Position numbers and translations under genes: made by a program
Assembly: GCF_014905175.1 (NCBI RefSeq)
Contig: NC_057791.1
Location: 14,946,177 to 15,010,176, forward strand
Direction: 5' to 3'
DNA: 64,000 nucleotides
From: Aphidius gifuensis
Lineage: Eukaryota; Arthropoda; Insecta; Hymenoptera; Braconidae
Shown: positions 21,201-35,614 of the stretch, piece by piece
How the letters are laid out: every line of letters begins with the position of its first letter
Numbering within the stretch: position 1 is the first letter of the stretch
The notes under the pieces: generated by a model
What the model was told of the DNA's origin: nothing
Seen by the model: only the letters and a program-made list of their open reading frames with translations
Database searches by the model: none

Positions 21201-24200
21201 AGATGTGGGAATTGTTGTTGATTGTACAATTGAAATAAATTGATTTTTCGAAATTTCAGGCTCCAAAGATGTTGACTCAATTGGAGACTCGTTGACTGGT
21301 TTTATATCCTCAACTGAAGACTCACTGGATTTTAATGTTGTGCTTCTAAAATTATGGGTATTTTTGTACCTAAAAAAAATATAATCGTTATTAAAAAAAC
21401 GTAGAAAAATTCACAGATAATATTTTCATCGTTTTAAATATTTATAATTGAAATTTAAAATAAATTTCATTATTAAATAATAGAAACCTAGATTTCTGAA
21501 CAGGTTGTTCCTTTGACATAACTTCTTCTTCTTCTTCTTTCGAGATACTATCCTCACTTTCAATGCTAAAAAATAATTATTTTTCCATTAAAATAAATAT
21601 AATTAATAATATTTTTAATAGTAATAATAAAAATTTAATTTACTTGTCGTATCTTTCTTGGCTTAAAAATTTCGATGGAGTCTCATCCCTAGATTCATTT
21701 CTACCATCAAGATCATTTTCATTTCTAAAAATAGAATAAAATTAAATTACAGTTGTTTACATATTAATATAAAAATTTCTATTTACATTCTTTGATAATT
21801 TCTTGCTTGCGCAATAGGAATTTTTATAGACTTATGACGTCATATACTAGATTAATATATTTTTTTTATTTTCATAATTTTCATATATGAATATTAAATT
21901 GTCATATATGAAATATGAAAATTTTTAGAAGGTCATTGCTTTCAAGTGAAAGTTAAAATAACTATTTTTCATCAAGTGATATGAACTTCAAAATATTAAA
22001 TAAACATGACAATATTTACAATGTTGCATATTATTCGACAGGTCAAATACCATCGAGATATTAATTTCAGAAAATTCAACATTTCGCAATTCAATAAAAG
22101 AGAAAGTATCCTCAACATTATTATCATTATAAACTCTCTCGAATTTTTTAGTATGAAAATTATTAATTTATTTGATTTAAAACTGTATTATTAAATTTAA
22201 AAAAAAAAAGTTAAAAAAGTATCATCAATATTTCGTTTAAAATTTATGAAAAATAAAAAAAATATTCTTACGCAGGTGTTGTTGGCCTTGAACGTCGTAT
22301 ATTAACATAACTTGGAGATACTTTTTTAGTTGATGATTGATTCTCAATATGGTCTGGTAAATTGCTGATCTCACTGTCATCAGTAGATGCAACATCATCA
22401 TTATCTTGTTGTTTTTCATCAGATATTGTATCTTCTTTTTCATCATCAGAATTATCATATACAGTTGTTGTTTTTTGACGTTCAATTGTAACATATTGTG
22501 GTTTACCAATTCTTCTTCGACTTTTAACTTCAGGTATATCATCAAGACCTTCAAATTGTGAATTACCTGGAGCATTTTGTACTGTATTTAATTTTGTTGT
22601 TGTTGTTGTTCTTGGACTTGTTACACCAAAACTACCACTAAATCTTGTTGCTTGACGACTTAATACTCGTTCATATAAACTTCTTGTTATTGTTGCTGGT
22701 GTCATTTTATCATTACCTTCAGCTTTATCTTTACCTTGATAATTTAATTGTTTTTCTAATTGTTCTAAACCACCAGCTTTTTTTATTAAATCAATTAATT
22801 CTTTAATAACACGTGGATCTTCTTCATCCTCAAAATTAAATTCTTTTTCATTTGTTTTTAATATTCTTGATGGAATTGTAGTGATTGTTTGAGTCTCTGT
22901 TGTTGTTGTTGCATCTGTAGTTGTTGTAGATGATGTTGTTGTTGGTCTACTTCGATTGATTGTTTTATACTGATGTGGCTTTGATGTTGTACTTACAGGA
23001 ACTTCATCATCAATTTCTTCAGCAGTATTAATATCATCGTCTTCAAGTTCTTCATCATCTTCTTCTTCTTCGTTTGATATTGATTCAGGTGTTGTTGTTG
23101 TTGTACGACGTGTTGTTGGTGCTTTTGTTGTTGTTGTCGTTGTTGTCGCTGCAGTATTGGCCTTGGGGCATATAACATTTCTTGGATAATCACAAGAATC
23201 TGCTGCCTTGTTAAAAACAAGTCCTAAAAAAAATCATAAATATTATTTTTTATATATTTTTTTTCATTTTTAAAATAAATATAATTTACCTGATGGACAA
23301 GTAAATGCATGTGCAACAACACCTAAACCTCCAGGACCACTATCTAAACACCAAAAATATTTTTTACAATCTCGAGGATGTGAAAAAAATCCTTCATCTT
23401 CACATTTGAAATCTGGAATTTAATAAAATACATATAATAATGCAATTTATATTCTTGAATATAATAATGTTTGTTGAAAAACTTGTTTTTTTTTTTTTAT
23501 TAACTTGTCTATCATTTAATCCTTAATCAATAATAATATTCAAAAGAAAAGAAAAACCAACAAAATAATAATTTAATATTAATTAAAATAAATTATAATT
23601 ACCACTTCCAGGATCAGGTGTTGTTGGTGGTTCTGGAGTTGTTAATTTATTACTATCTGATGACTCAGCTTGTTCATTTTTTTTCTGTTCTTTTCTACGA
23701 TTACTTGAACGACTTCTTGTTCTTGTTTTTACATGATTTTTATTTGACTTATCATTGACTTGTTCATCACTATCAGAATTATCATGTTGATCAATTTGAC
23801 CTCTATCACGTGATTTAGCTTTATTATCATTTGGTCTTGATACAATTCTTTTTCTTGTTGGATGAATTTTATTAGATTTCTTTTGATTTGAATTTGATTT
23901 ACGATTTACAATTTCTTCATCATCAGTCTGTTTATTATTTGTTTGATTTTTAATTTTTTTTTGATTAACAATTGTTTTAGTTTTTTGAACTGATTGATTA
24001 CCTTTAATATTACCAGTTAATAATGTTTCTTTAGCAGCTTCAATAAGTGGATATGGTCTACCATGACATTTACCACGAAAATCATCATTATCAATTGACC
24101 AAAACATAATACCACCAAGTTTTTTTTCAATAGCATATAATGCTTTAATACGTACAATATTTTCATCATCATAACCAACCCATTGATTACCTTTAAATGC

Positions 24201-25475
24201 ATATGGTCCCATGGCTTTTGAATTTGGCTGTACAACTTCCCAATCATTTGATTTATCAATATTTTCACATATTTCATAATAAGCAAGATAACCTTTTTCT
24301 CTTGTTGCATCACCTTCTTCACCTGGTCCTTCAGCTGGTGAACCAATTTCAGTTGATTCATCATTTATTAATGTATATGATCTACCATATGTTGGTATAC
24401 CCAATACAATTTTATCTGATGATACATCATGTTTTAATAAATAATTCATTGTAAAATCAATTGTCAATTCAGCATCAAAATTATACTCGTTATCTTCTTC
24501 CAAACCATATAATGGAGCATGATGATTAACTGATGGTTCAAATGCTGAATGATAATCATATGATAGTAAATTAAAAAAATCTAAATATTCATTTAATTTT
24601 GGTAAATCATATCCTTTTTCAAGATATTCAATTCCAGCTGGTATTGCCATTGATAGTAATAATCTTGGTCTACCAGTTTTTGATGATTCACGTTCAAATT
24701 CTTCACGAAGTTCTTGTACAAGATCAGCATAATTATTTTTATCTCTTGGTTTTCCTCCATCTCTAAATGATGGATATTCCCAATCAAGATCAAGACCATC
24801 AAAATGATTTTGTCGTAAAAATTTTACGGAATTTTTAACAAGTTCTTTACGACGATTTGGATCAGCAACCATTGATGAAAATCTACTTGAACCTTCATTC
24901 CAACCGCCAATTGCTAGCATTGTTTTTAAATTTTTATTATATGTTTTGAGACCAGTAAACTTTGCATAACCACCTGTAATATTATACATTTATTTAATAA
25001 TAGTTATTATTAGATTTTTTTTTATGATATATATTACATACCTTTTTCAATATCTTGATATTTATCAAATGGTTTTAGTGTATTTTCTTTAGTAAAACCA
25101 CCAAATGCATAAATAAGATGTGTGCATAAATATGGATTAATATTTTGTGGTGAATATTTTGCTGTTCCAGGTCTGTATACTGACCAATTTGTATAATAAC
25201 AAACCACTCTTTGCTCAGCGTTGCCTGAGCGAAATTAAATATTTAATTTTTAATAAATTTATATTTTTATTCTGGTAATCTTATGGATTAGATGGAGTAT
25301 CATTTTAGGTTTTATTTATTGTGATTTTAATGAATAATAATTTTATAATGATAAGGAAATTGGAGAATAATATTCAATTATTTATAAATGCAAAAAATTA
25401 TGATGAACACTTACCATATTCAAGGCCAGCCAACAAGATTGCTAGCCAAAGAGCAAACGCCATTCCTCCAGTTTT
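18213..25475 (-). CDS. Cht6: Cht6-type (group VI) chitinase, 1997-aa form
   Basis: Secreted GH18 endochitinase of the cuticle (group VI). Coding exons: 25463-25415 (after acceptor at 25476), 25224-25042, 24973-23603, 23412-23290, 23223-22272, 21724-21644, 21565-21488 and 21369-18213. They sum to 1998 codons with every phase matching. MAFALWLAILLAGLEYG is the signal peptide. The GH18 barrel spans about residues 20-385, with FDGLDLDWEYP placing the catalytic Glu near residue 143 and MAIPAG, YDYHSAF and IMFWSIDNDDF strands following. A basic, low-complexity linker leads to a CBM14 domain near residue 535 split over two exons (DFKCEDEGFFSHPRDCKKYF ... CDYPRNVICP). The remaining 1400 residues are rich in Thr/Ser, with ACA-repeat-like TTTT tracts, expected to be heavily O-glycosylated. 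Family knowledge: group VI enzymes are large and extracellular and help organise procuticle chitin. Confidence 0.92.
21780..22235. other. Cht6 intron 5
   Basis: The intron between donor at 22271 and acceptor at 21725. The 62-codon plus-strand frame inside (22006-22194) has no domain features. Confidence 0.6.
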
Positions 25476-25479
25476 CTGA

Positions 25480-28400
25480 GATAAATAAAAAAATAAACAA
25501 AAAGTCAATAATTAAATAAAAATAAATTTACTTTTTTTTAGTTTATATTAATGATTTTTTGTTATTATTTTTCAAGTTTTATTATCAAAATTAATTATAC
25601 AAATAAATTGACATTTTAAAAAACTATTTGCAATAAAAAAAAATCATAATTTATTTATCTTTTTTGATATTGCAGTCGGTGAAGTGTGTAATGGCATAAG
25701 TATCTTAGACCGTGATGGCAAAATAATATAAAAAATTTATAAATAAATAATTTAATTCTCTTTTTACAATTAGAATTTTTCGATTGACTTATTTTTTGCA
25801 TTGGATTTGCAAAGTATCAACTTATTTGTATAATAAATTTTAATAATAATTAACTTTAAAAAATAATAATTAACAATTAAAATTATAAACGTATTCATCT
25901 GTAAATTTTTTATAACAACAATTGACATTTTCACTGACGAAATGCAAAAAGAACTCAATCGAAAAAGTCCAATTGTAAATGTGTAGAATCGAAATTAGTT
26001 TAAATTTTTATTTACATCTAAACTGAGTAAATATTTTCTGCTGTGTTGATGTTATATAAAAAGGATTATTAATTTAGTAAGATGAAAATACTGTCATTAG
26101 ATTATTAACTATATTATTGATAGATAAATTGAAAAAAAATTCGCGTATTAAAACAGGAAATGATACACCTGGTTGCGATCAGTTACAGATATATTCATTG
26201 TACTGCAAATCCCGTGACTAAATTCATACAGCCAAGCCCTTAATGTTTGCAAATGATTCAGAATAAAATCATGAATAAATAAAACGGATGTAAAATATAT
26301 ACTTAAATTGTATCTGATCGCGAAAAACTATCACGTATCGAAGAAAACGTGTGACGTCGGCGCAACGGTTTTTTCCACTCGGGAATTTCATCGACTTGTT
26401 ACTAACGAAATACTGTCATGTCGCTAATGTACTATTGAAAAACATTGAAAATAATTAAATTTAAAATGAAATAAATACTTAATTATATACAATGGAGATA
26501 AATAATATTATGAAAACTGTCAAAGACATCCGACAGACTCAGGAATTTTGGGATATTAATTAATTTATTGAGACATTGTAGAGCACTGATGTCGTTCGAT
26601 GCTCTGGCACTCCTCTTTCGTTATGCAACGTACGTAAAGAGAAAGCAAAAAAATAAATAATTTTTAAAAAAAAATGAAAGAACGAGCAAGTAAGTATATA
26701 TAATAAGTCGCTTGACTTTCTTTGGAACCGGCATTTTTCGAGTACGAAATATATAATCGCATTTTTTTTTTTAATTACAAGTTGTATTACAGATTGAAGT
26801 GTTGGCTATCAAATAACTATATTATTTATTATAATGATATATATATATAAAATAATTTCATTTTTCCTTTTTAATTTCGTAAATAAAATTGTCTTTTTTA
26901 TTTTTAATTAAATAATATTTTTTTATTCTCAGAGAGAAAAAGAGCATTTTGTAATATCTAATAATTGACATGAGAAATATTTAAATAAATAATTGTAATG
27001 GCTATTGGTTATGTGAAATATTTAAATAAATAATTGTAATGGTTACTGGTTATTTGGATTATTATTTTAAATATTATTTCGATATTTAGAATAATTTTTA
27101 TTAACGTGTTTTTTTATTTCGATGTTTAGTTAACACTTTTGTTCATACAAGAGTTTAATTGTAATGATTTTATAAGAACTATACAAACAGTTTATATCAA
27201 ATAGATTTATGTATGTATATGAATTATGATTAAAATAATACGTGATGATTTGATACGCCTTATGTATCTTAACCGTTGATATATTGTGGTTTTTTCCACA
27301 AACTTGCTGTGGATATTGTTGGCAGATTAAATACACAATATTTTAAACGAGTCAGTTGCAATCTATTCTTATTTATTATCCTTATTGTATTGGGAAAAAT
27401 AAAACTGATTTTTCATGAAGAAAATATATAAGTTTATGTGAATATTTTTATTAAAAAAGTTTAAGCACAATTTAATTGTCTCGAAAAGTTGATGATACTT
27501 TTAAATTAGACTTGTCAAATAGTTATACATGCTATGTCAAAATTTCATGACGATTTTCCGGCTAGTTTGAAAAATATTTTTTGTTAAAATTAATAAATTT
27601 TAGCATGTACGTAAATTAATTTTTCAAATATTCATATTATAAAGATATTAATTGAAAAATAAAATAGTCACTTTGCTTACTAGTCTATGAAGTGTTTACC
27701 AAAATAAAAAAAAAAAAAAACATAATGAAAATAATTCAAGGCCATACGTGATGCCTCACATTGGAGAAGCAAAAATTTTCTATTTTTCCTTTGTTTATTT
27801 ACTAATTGATATTTTTCAATCAGCCCAATAATTTATTATATCCAATTTTCTATCATCAAAATTTTGCACCAATAAAATTCCATCACAGTAAAAGCCTTAT
27901 ATTTTTTTGATACAGCCCCATTCTCTCAAACTTCCTCAATATCAAAAAACACTTCAAGTTAAATTATATAAACTTTAAATAATTTTTCGTTTGTTTTTCT
28001 TTAACTTGCTATTATTATTATTATTTAAAAATTTTAATTTCTACATTCACTTGAGACAAATATTTGTACAGTAGTTTTCATCATCATCATCTTGATATAA
28101 TTAATTTAAACTAAAGAAAAGGCTTGACGATGAGTTTCTTGCTCAAACTGTTTGATGGGTTTTTGTTTTTTATAAAATTACTTTTGACACAACAAACTTC
28201 CTTGAAAATATTTTTTACAAAAGTTTATAGGTATATATTGTTTATCAATCTTTTATAAAGATAAAATTTTTATGGTGTGTATGTAACTGGTTTTTGTCAT
28301 TTTTCAAAACAATAAAGATAATCCAGTGTCATTTATTAACCCTGGAATGCAACTTAAAGAATCCGGTTTCAATCGTTTTCACATTTTTTTTGCATTTTAT

Positions 28401-29125
28401 TTGTTTAGAATAATATCAATAAAAAAGAAGAGAACCTCGATTGAGAAGGGTTGTTGTATGCATATTTGTGAATGTATATAAATGACCTTTCGAACTGGTC
28501 TGTTGTTTCTATTAAAAGCAACCAGAATGCATATACGAAGACTCAAGGTTATTCAAGTTGTCTCGTATATCTTTCAATAAAAACAGAGCAAAGTGAATGA
28601 AAGTAAAAATAAAATAAATAAATATATAAAAAAATAATACAGCATAAAAACGAAACAAAAAAATATCTGAGTATAATTTAATACATAAATTTGCATCTTT
28701 CATCGATAATATGATTTCTTTTGAAATTTAATTTATAATCAATTCATTGATCTCACAAATGTAAAATCAAAATTGCCTTTGGATATTTATTTGACTCACT
28801 TTTACTTTTACCCCGTTAATCAATACTTAAAACCCAAACTAAATAATTTTTAAATAAAAAAAAAATATTTTTAATATCCAAATAAATGAATAGAAATGTT
28901 TTTTTTTTTTCTTTTATAATTTCGAAATTGAAATTCTCAACAATATCACTACGTGATTTGCATGAAATTTAGGATAGAGAAAATCAATGTACATAAATGT
29001 AGTGAATAAAAATATATAAAAAAAATGAAAACTTCATTGAAGATGTTGTTCACATGAAATTAGAAATTTAACAAATTAAATAAACAGGAATTTGATATTT
29101 TACAATATGAAGTTTAATAAAAAAA
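25480..29125. other. Long non-coding stretch upstream of Cht6
   Basis: No splice-bounded exon or conserved domain was recognised in 3.6 kb. A less A+T-rich island at about 26310-26420 contains TGACGTC and several CG dinucleotides and may hold the Cht6 promoter or a leader exon, since an acceptor just before the start codon implies a 5' UTR intron. 'aaatatttaaataaataattgtaatgg' is tandemly duplicated near 26970-27045. Confidence 0.35.
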
Positions 29126-29130
29126 AAAAA

Positions 29131-29220
29131 ATATAAAAGGTCAGACAGCTGACCATCTCTTCTTTCTCTCATTTAGCCACAACTTTCGTTGTCGTTATTA
29201 AGTGTACACTTTCAAGGTAT
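29131..29220 (+). promoter_or_regulatory. Candidate promoter and leader exon
   Basis: TATAAAAGG at about 29132-29140 is followed by the near-palindrome GGTCAGACAGCTGACC, a pyrimidine-rich TCTTCTTTCTCTC start-like region and, about 50 bases later, TTCAAG|GTATAC, a good splice donor. This looks like a TATA promoter with a short non-coding first exon. No downstream plus-strand coding exon could be tied to it. Confidence 0.3.
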
Positions 29221-32120
29221 ACCTGCATCGACCTCGATCGAAATTTTTTCGAAAGGTCGATGTAATATAAAAATAACTTGTCAATTTAAAACAAAAAATT
29301 TTTTACATTTAAACTTGCAATATATAAGTTCGAATAAAAAAGAAATTAAATTCTCAATTTTATATACAATATAAATGTCAAATATATTTATCAGCTAGTG
29401 ATATTTACTGTAGACCTTTATGAGTCACACAGTGATCTTCCTTGATTTATAAATTATTTTTAAAAAATCATGCTTTCACTATCCATAGGTATACGTCAAC
29501 ATGTATCAATACACACACGTGGACGATAGACAACTACTTTTCTTTTCCTCGAAAGCAGTACACTAGTAATCACCAACATTTTTTTTTTTTCTTTAATTTT
29601 TTTTTTTATTTAACATATTTATTTTTTTATCTCATTAGACTGTATTAATAAAAATTTCATTCATTTTCTAAACTCTGTTTATATATATTTATTTGTCCTA
29701 CAAAATTCAAATAATTTACTCTGATATTTAAAGTCAGTTTGAATACTTGTAATTACAATTTAAAAAAAAAAATATATATATATTCTAATAATAAATTTTT
29801 AGTTCAATTCTTTTTTTTTTTTTTTTATAGCTACCTGAATGAACCTGTGTAACTGTAAATGATCAAGTCATATTGCTCAATAACTCATCAGAATAATAAT
29901 TTTTTTTTTATGAATTTATAATTTATATTCCCAAGTTAGTTGCATACAATAAAAAAACAATAATTTTTTTTTTTCTAATTCCCACAGTTTATTGCAATTA
30001 TAATAGATATTTCATTTTTTTTTAGTCATTAACTTTTTAATTTAATATATAAATTGTTTTTTTTTTCTAATTTATTTTTATGTTTCTGTGATGATTTTTT
30101 CGATTTTTTAAATATCAAAATTGCATTATGGAATTTCCGGAACATTCTTGAGACTTGTAAATTTTTAAATTGGCATTTTTCCATTTATGTGAATTGTAAC
30201 TACATATGGATAGTTGAATTATCCTTCCAAGGCTATTGAAAGTTCATCCAACTGATACATATTATATATTTGAATTTTTTAAATTAAAAATATTTTTTCT
30301 TTTTTTATATACACATGCCTGAGCATTGCGTGTAATTTATTTAAAATTAAATAACATTATTTGCAGTAGAAAAATAAAATATATGAACTTTTTTTTTTTT
30401 TCAAATGATGAGTAATTTAAATTAAATAAAATATTTTAATTATCTTACCCAATAATACATTTATATAAATATAATTTTCCTTTTAATGTCAACAGGTTTT
30501 TTTAGACATTTGCAATGCACAAAAATAAACACACACTTTCTTTCATTACACAAATTAATTACGAAATAAAAAAACTATTTAAAATTTCTAAGTATAATTA
30601 TTTTATCATTTATTGATATTTAGATATTTATTTTTCAGTTGAATAAATTGGAAGTTTAATTTTTTAAAATTGAGAGAATATAGTTTGGATGTTTGTATTC
30701 ATCGAGGTACTTTACAGAACTGTTACTTTCATGGGTATTTGCTGCCGGTTAGACTCCACCTTTGCAAGAACCCCACTATTTAGGACAGAATCCTGTCTGT
30801 TTCACTCGACTGTGCAACAGTGAGCAAAAAAAAAAAAAAAATACAGGACACCATCAAGACATTATTCATAGAGGTGAAAGGAAGATATTTATTCTTCATA
30901 TGATATATACATTTCATTAGTAACTTGTTCACTTGTTACAATTATTCTTAATATTATTAAAAATTTTTTTTTTCAATTTACATCTGTTGAACATGATGAA
31001 TTTGTTTTTTAAAAAATTTATACATTAAAATTTTTAACATGAAAAGATGCAATTTAAAAATATTATTTATCATTAATTATAATTTAGAAAATATAAAATA
31101 AATTTGTATATTTAATTCTAGAAATTAATACTTAATTGTATTCAACGAAAAAAAAAGAAAAAGTATTAAAAACGTGATATGGGAAGCTAGACATTTTTAA
31201 GGTGGGAAAATGAATGCATCGGGTGTTTATTTTTTTAAATATAATATTTTTATTCGAGTAAAAGAAAAAAAAAAAAATTATAAAATTAATCACATGAATA
31301 TTGTGAAATTCGAAATTTTTTCTTTATCGAAATTTATGAAATTTATTTTATTTTTGATTATGTTATTTTTTATTTTTTTTTATATAATATAATTTGATGA
31401 ATTTTGGAAGTTATTTAAAAATGAGGGAAAATTATTTGTATGATCTTGTACAGAGTCATTTGATTATTGTAGTGAAAATATTTTACTGTTTGCTTTCTAA
31501 TATTGTTTATGTGTTCCACGATGTCTAGACTCCCTCTCCGATAAATCATTGATTATACAAATTGAATATATTGCATTGAAGCAATGCCAAATATCTTTGA
31601 AAACAAAACAAACTATGAGAAAGTCAAGAGTCATAATTATTTTTTAATATAAAACATCTAAAGTCTCAAAATTAGTAAAAATATTCAACAACACTTTCAG
31701 TGTTAGTAATAAATTATTCGTAATATAAGCTATAACTAACAACAGTAATTATTTAATCATAAAAAAAACTAATAATAGCAACATAAACTTATCATCGTAA
31801 AATTCTTTCTATAAACAATAAAAAATTTATGTTCCAAGTTGATTTTTCAAATATAAAAACAAAGAATCTGTGCTTATTAAAATCTAATAAATGACCCAAA
31901 AAATTATTTCCACTTTTTGTAATAATTGTTTAAAATAGAAAAAATAAATTTATAAAATTCATGTTAATATTTGATAAATATTTAATATAAAAAAATAACT
32001 AAAAGTAAACTAATATTTCAAAAAATTTATTTAAATTTATTTCAAAAATTAAATGACAAAATTTATATCAACAATTAATATTGTTGTTATAATATTTACA
32101 TTATATAATTTATTAAATTT
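29221..32120. other. Long non-coding stretch
   Basis: A+T-rich with poly(T) and poly(A) tracts. One less A+T-rich island at 30725-30830 (starting 'catgggtatttgctgccggt', containing AGGACAGAATCCTGTCT) stands out but encodes nothing recognised. Confidence 0.35.
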
Positions 32121-32123
32121 TTA

Positions 32124-35100
32124 TTATTCAGCAGATAAACCAACAGATTCAGGATCTAAAACAGCTTTTTTACTTCTCTTTGTTGATGCTTCACCTGAAA
32201 TAATTAACGATGTCATTGTTAAAAATTTATTTGTTCAAATAATTAATTGATAAGACAAAAAAAAAAAAATAGATATTTTATAGTCACATATTTAATTTAT
32301 TACCTTGGTGAAAATGTTTTGCAGTTCGCTTTCTATTATCTTCCACGTCTTCCTCAAGTGCAGCCCATTCTAGGTTCAATCTTCGTCCATACAAATGAGT
32401 ACTTTTACTGAGTGCTTCAAAAGCACGCTGAAAAAAAAACAAGGTCATGTGTTATTTTATTTATATTATTGTGTTTTTTTTTCTTGTTCTTTTAAAAGAA
32501 AGAAAGTGAAGATTTAACATACCCCTGCTTGTTCTTTTGTATGATATTCAACAAAACCAAAACCACGATGTCTTCCATCTTCACCGTATTTTTTTGGTAA
32601 ACGTGTTGATTTTATTTCACCAAATGCACTGTTAATAAAATTTAAAATATTATATTAAATATTATCAATCAATTTTTGTATTAAATGATAAAACTTACTT
32701 GAATAATTCTTTTATTTCCTTGGTAGTTGCTTGGAATGGTATATTTTTAACCATAATTATTGAACTAGATTGTTTTCCAGTCTTTGATGTCTTTCTAGTT
32801 GTTTTAACATCAGTTCTATAAAAAAAAAAAATATATATATAAATGTTTAATTTTTTTAATTATTATAAAGCTAATAAAGCTAATTAAATTATTAATAATA
32901 ACTTACGTTAATGTTCTTTCTGATCTTTTTAATTCCAATGTTCTACCATCGAATTCTGTATTTTGTAAATCTTTCAATGCTTTATCAGCATCTGCTTTGC
33001 ATTTATATCTAACAAATGCGTATCCCATTGATAATTTTTCACCTGGATTTTGTGGATCTTTTTTTTTAGCAACTGTTGCATATTGTAGTGGTCCACATTT
33101 ACTAAAGTATTCATTTAACATGTCATCAGTTGTTGTAGAATTAATATGTTTAACAAATAAAGTTGTGTCTTGTTCAGGCTCATCTTCATCTTCATCTTTA
33201 ACTGTTTCATTTTTCATTTCAGTTGTTGTTGATTCATCAGATGTTTTATTTGGAATATCAGTATCAGTATTATTATTTTTACTTGGTTTACGATTGCTTG
33301 GTGTTAAACTATTATCAGGTGCGAATTCAAGATACAATGGAAGATGTTTAAATTTAGTATAGGCTAATTTTGTAACGGCTTTTCTAGCTTCAGATGGTTC
33401 TAAATATTCAACAAGAGCTGTTACACCAGATGGTGGCATAATAACACGACCAAGTTCACCATGTTTTGCAAATATTTCTCTAATTTCATAAACTTTTGTA
33501 TTTGGTGGTAAATTTTTAACAAGAATAATTGTTTTAGATCTGTTAGTTGGTGCTTGATTAAATGCATCTAATTTAACACCATTATCTTCTAAAAATTTTT
33601 TAGTTTCTTCTACTAATTGTGTTTCACCAAGTGCAACTCTAACAGCAACACTTGTACCATCACTCTCTTCAAGAACCTTTTCTTTAGTTGTATTATATGT
33701 TGATGCAATTGCTTCAACAACAGCATTTTGTCCAAGAAATAATGTATTCCAATTGTGTGATGAATGTGCTGTTGCTTTTTGTTTTAAATCTTTTTTTTCT
33801 TTGAATGATAAACCTTCTTTTTCAAGTTGATCTGTTAATGATGGTGGTGCTTTACCTGGTAATATATGTAAAAGTCTACCATTTAATGTTGAACCATCTA
33901 ATTCAGTAAATGCTTTAACAGCATGTTCTGGCATCATAAATGTTACTGTTCCAAAACCTTTTGGTTTTCTTGTTACTTTATCAATTGGTAAATTTACTTC
34001 TACAAGTGTTCCATATTTTTCAAATAAAGCTCTAACATCATCTTCAGTTGTTGTGTATGATAAATTTCTAATATACATTCTTCCAGATTCACCAATTTCA
34101 TCAACATCTTTTAATCCATCAATTTGTGCTTTCCATCGACAATTTTCATCTTTATTTTTTATATTTTTATCATCTTGTTCTTTTTCACCATCATATTTTG
34201 TTATTAATAAACGTTTACCTTCTAAAAAACTTTTATTTTTAATCAATGCTTGATTCATTATTTTTTCAGTTTTAAATCCAACATAAGCTATACCCTTTAT
34301 TTTTTGTGGTACACGAATTGATTTTGCTTTCAATGGTTTAAAAAAATCTTTAATATGTTTTTTTTTATGATTATATCCTAAACCACGTATTTTAACTGTA
34401 AAAAATTTTTTAATTTCACGATCTTTTTTTTCTTTAACTGGTTTAACATTTTCACTGTCATCTGGTTGACTTTTTTTCTTTAATGCTTGCATATATTCAA
34501 GATCACTTATATTTTTATTTGCTAATTTTTCTTCTTTAATGTCTTCATTGTCTTTATTGTCTTCTTCGTCTTTTGTACTTTTATCAGCAGCAGCATCATC
34601 ATCATCATCCTCATCGTCATTTGATGAATCTTCATTTTCAGATTTTGTTTTTTTAATTGTATTGTTAATTAATATTTTTTCAACATTAGACACTTTATGA
34701 CTTTCAAGAAATTCATTGAAAAGTGGATCGTTGATATGCTAAAATTATAATATTATTAATACACATTATACAAGCTAATTATTTTTGCTTTAACGTTAAT
34801 TAAAAAATTATATAATTACCTTTTCTAGTGCTTCTTTAACTTGATTACTTTCTTCAATTTTTTTATCTTTTTTTTTCTTAGATTTCTTTTCTTTTTCTGT
34901 ACTTTTTTTTGAATCACTACTAATTTTTTGGGCATTTTTTTCATAAGCACTACTGTCTGGTGCATATTTACTCCAAGATTTTGGCTTATTGGCATCACCT
35001 ATCAATAAAATAACAATTAGAATAATTGAATAATAAATTACAATTTTTTAATATTAAAATTTTACCTAAATCAGAACTTTTTTCCACTTTAATTTTTTGG

Positions 35101-35395
35101 GCATTCATGTAACTTCCATTAAAGTATTCAAGAGCTACATTTGCCTCTTCTTCTGTTTTATATCCAACAAATCCAAAATGACGAAATTTTCCATCTTGAG
35201 TGTATTTTAATTGTACATCAGTTACAACACCCTTTTGACTAAATAATTCTTTTATTTTAGTCTCTGTAACCTAAAAAAAAAATAAAAGGAAAATTATAAA
35301 AAACTATTATTGTTTGTAATTAAAATAATAATACATGTTGTTTTTATAATAATACTTACGTTGTTTGGTAATTGTTTAATAATTAATCGTGACAT
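32124..35395 (-). CDS. Rbm19: RBM19/MRD1, multiple RNA-binding domain protein of ribosome biogenesis, 889 aa
   Basis: Nucleolar protein with six RNA-recognition motifs that helps assemble and cleave the pre-18S rRNA processing complex (established for yeast Mrd1 and vertebrate RBM19). Exons: 35395-35360, 35270-35066, 34998-34820, 34738-32907, 32815-32699, 32628-32523, 32427-32304 and 32194-32124, giving 890 codons including TAA with all phases matching. RRM1 is at about residues 3-80 (RLIIKQLP ... HFGFVGY), RRM2 from 250 (divergent, FTVKIRGLGY ... IAYVGF), RRM3 from 358 (MYIRNLSY ... GFGTVTF), RRM4 from 544 (IILVKNLP), RRM5 from 662 (TLFVKHI ... GYAFVRY) and RRM6 from 770 (IIMVKNIP ... GFGFVEY). 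A Lys/Glu/Asp-rich linker separates RRM1 and RRM2. The final exon reads GEASTKRSKKAVLDPESVG, as expected near the family C-terminus. Length and motif order match the family. Confidence 0.95.
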
Positions 35396-35564
35396 TGTTG
35401 ATTGTCATTAAGTTGTATTTAATTGTTAATAATATCCTTCCTCTTATTTTGTTGATTGTTAAAACATAAATACAAAAATAAAGTTTGGAGCAAACGCGGG
35501 TACACCAAAAATATACACATGTGGTGTGGCACCTAACCTAAAATTCCAACACCAATAATATTAA

Positions 35565-35614
35565 GGGAGCGTTTGATACAGTTCGATAGGGGAGCGTTCG
35601 ATACAGTTCGATAG
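35565..35614. repeat. 25-bp direct repeat, two copies
   Basis: 'gggagcgtt(t/c)gatacagttcgatag' occurs twice head to tail with one difference, about 170 bases upstream of the RBM19 start codon. It may be promoter sequence or a simple duplication. Confidence 0.7.

Noticed and set aside
32053..32250. 65-codon plus-strand frame with a hydrophobic start
   Set aside because: It overlaps the last exon of RBM19 on the other strand and lacks any supporting feature.
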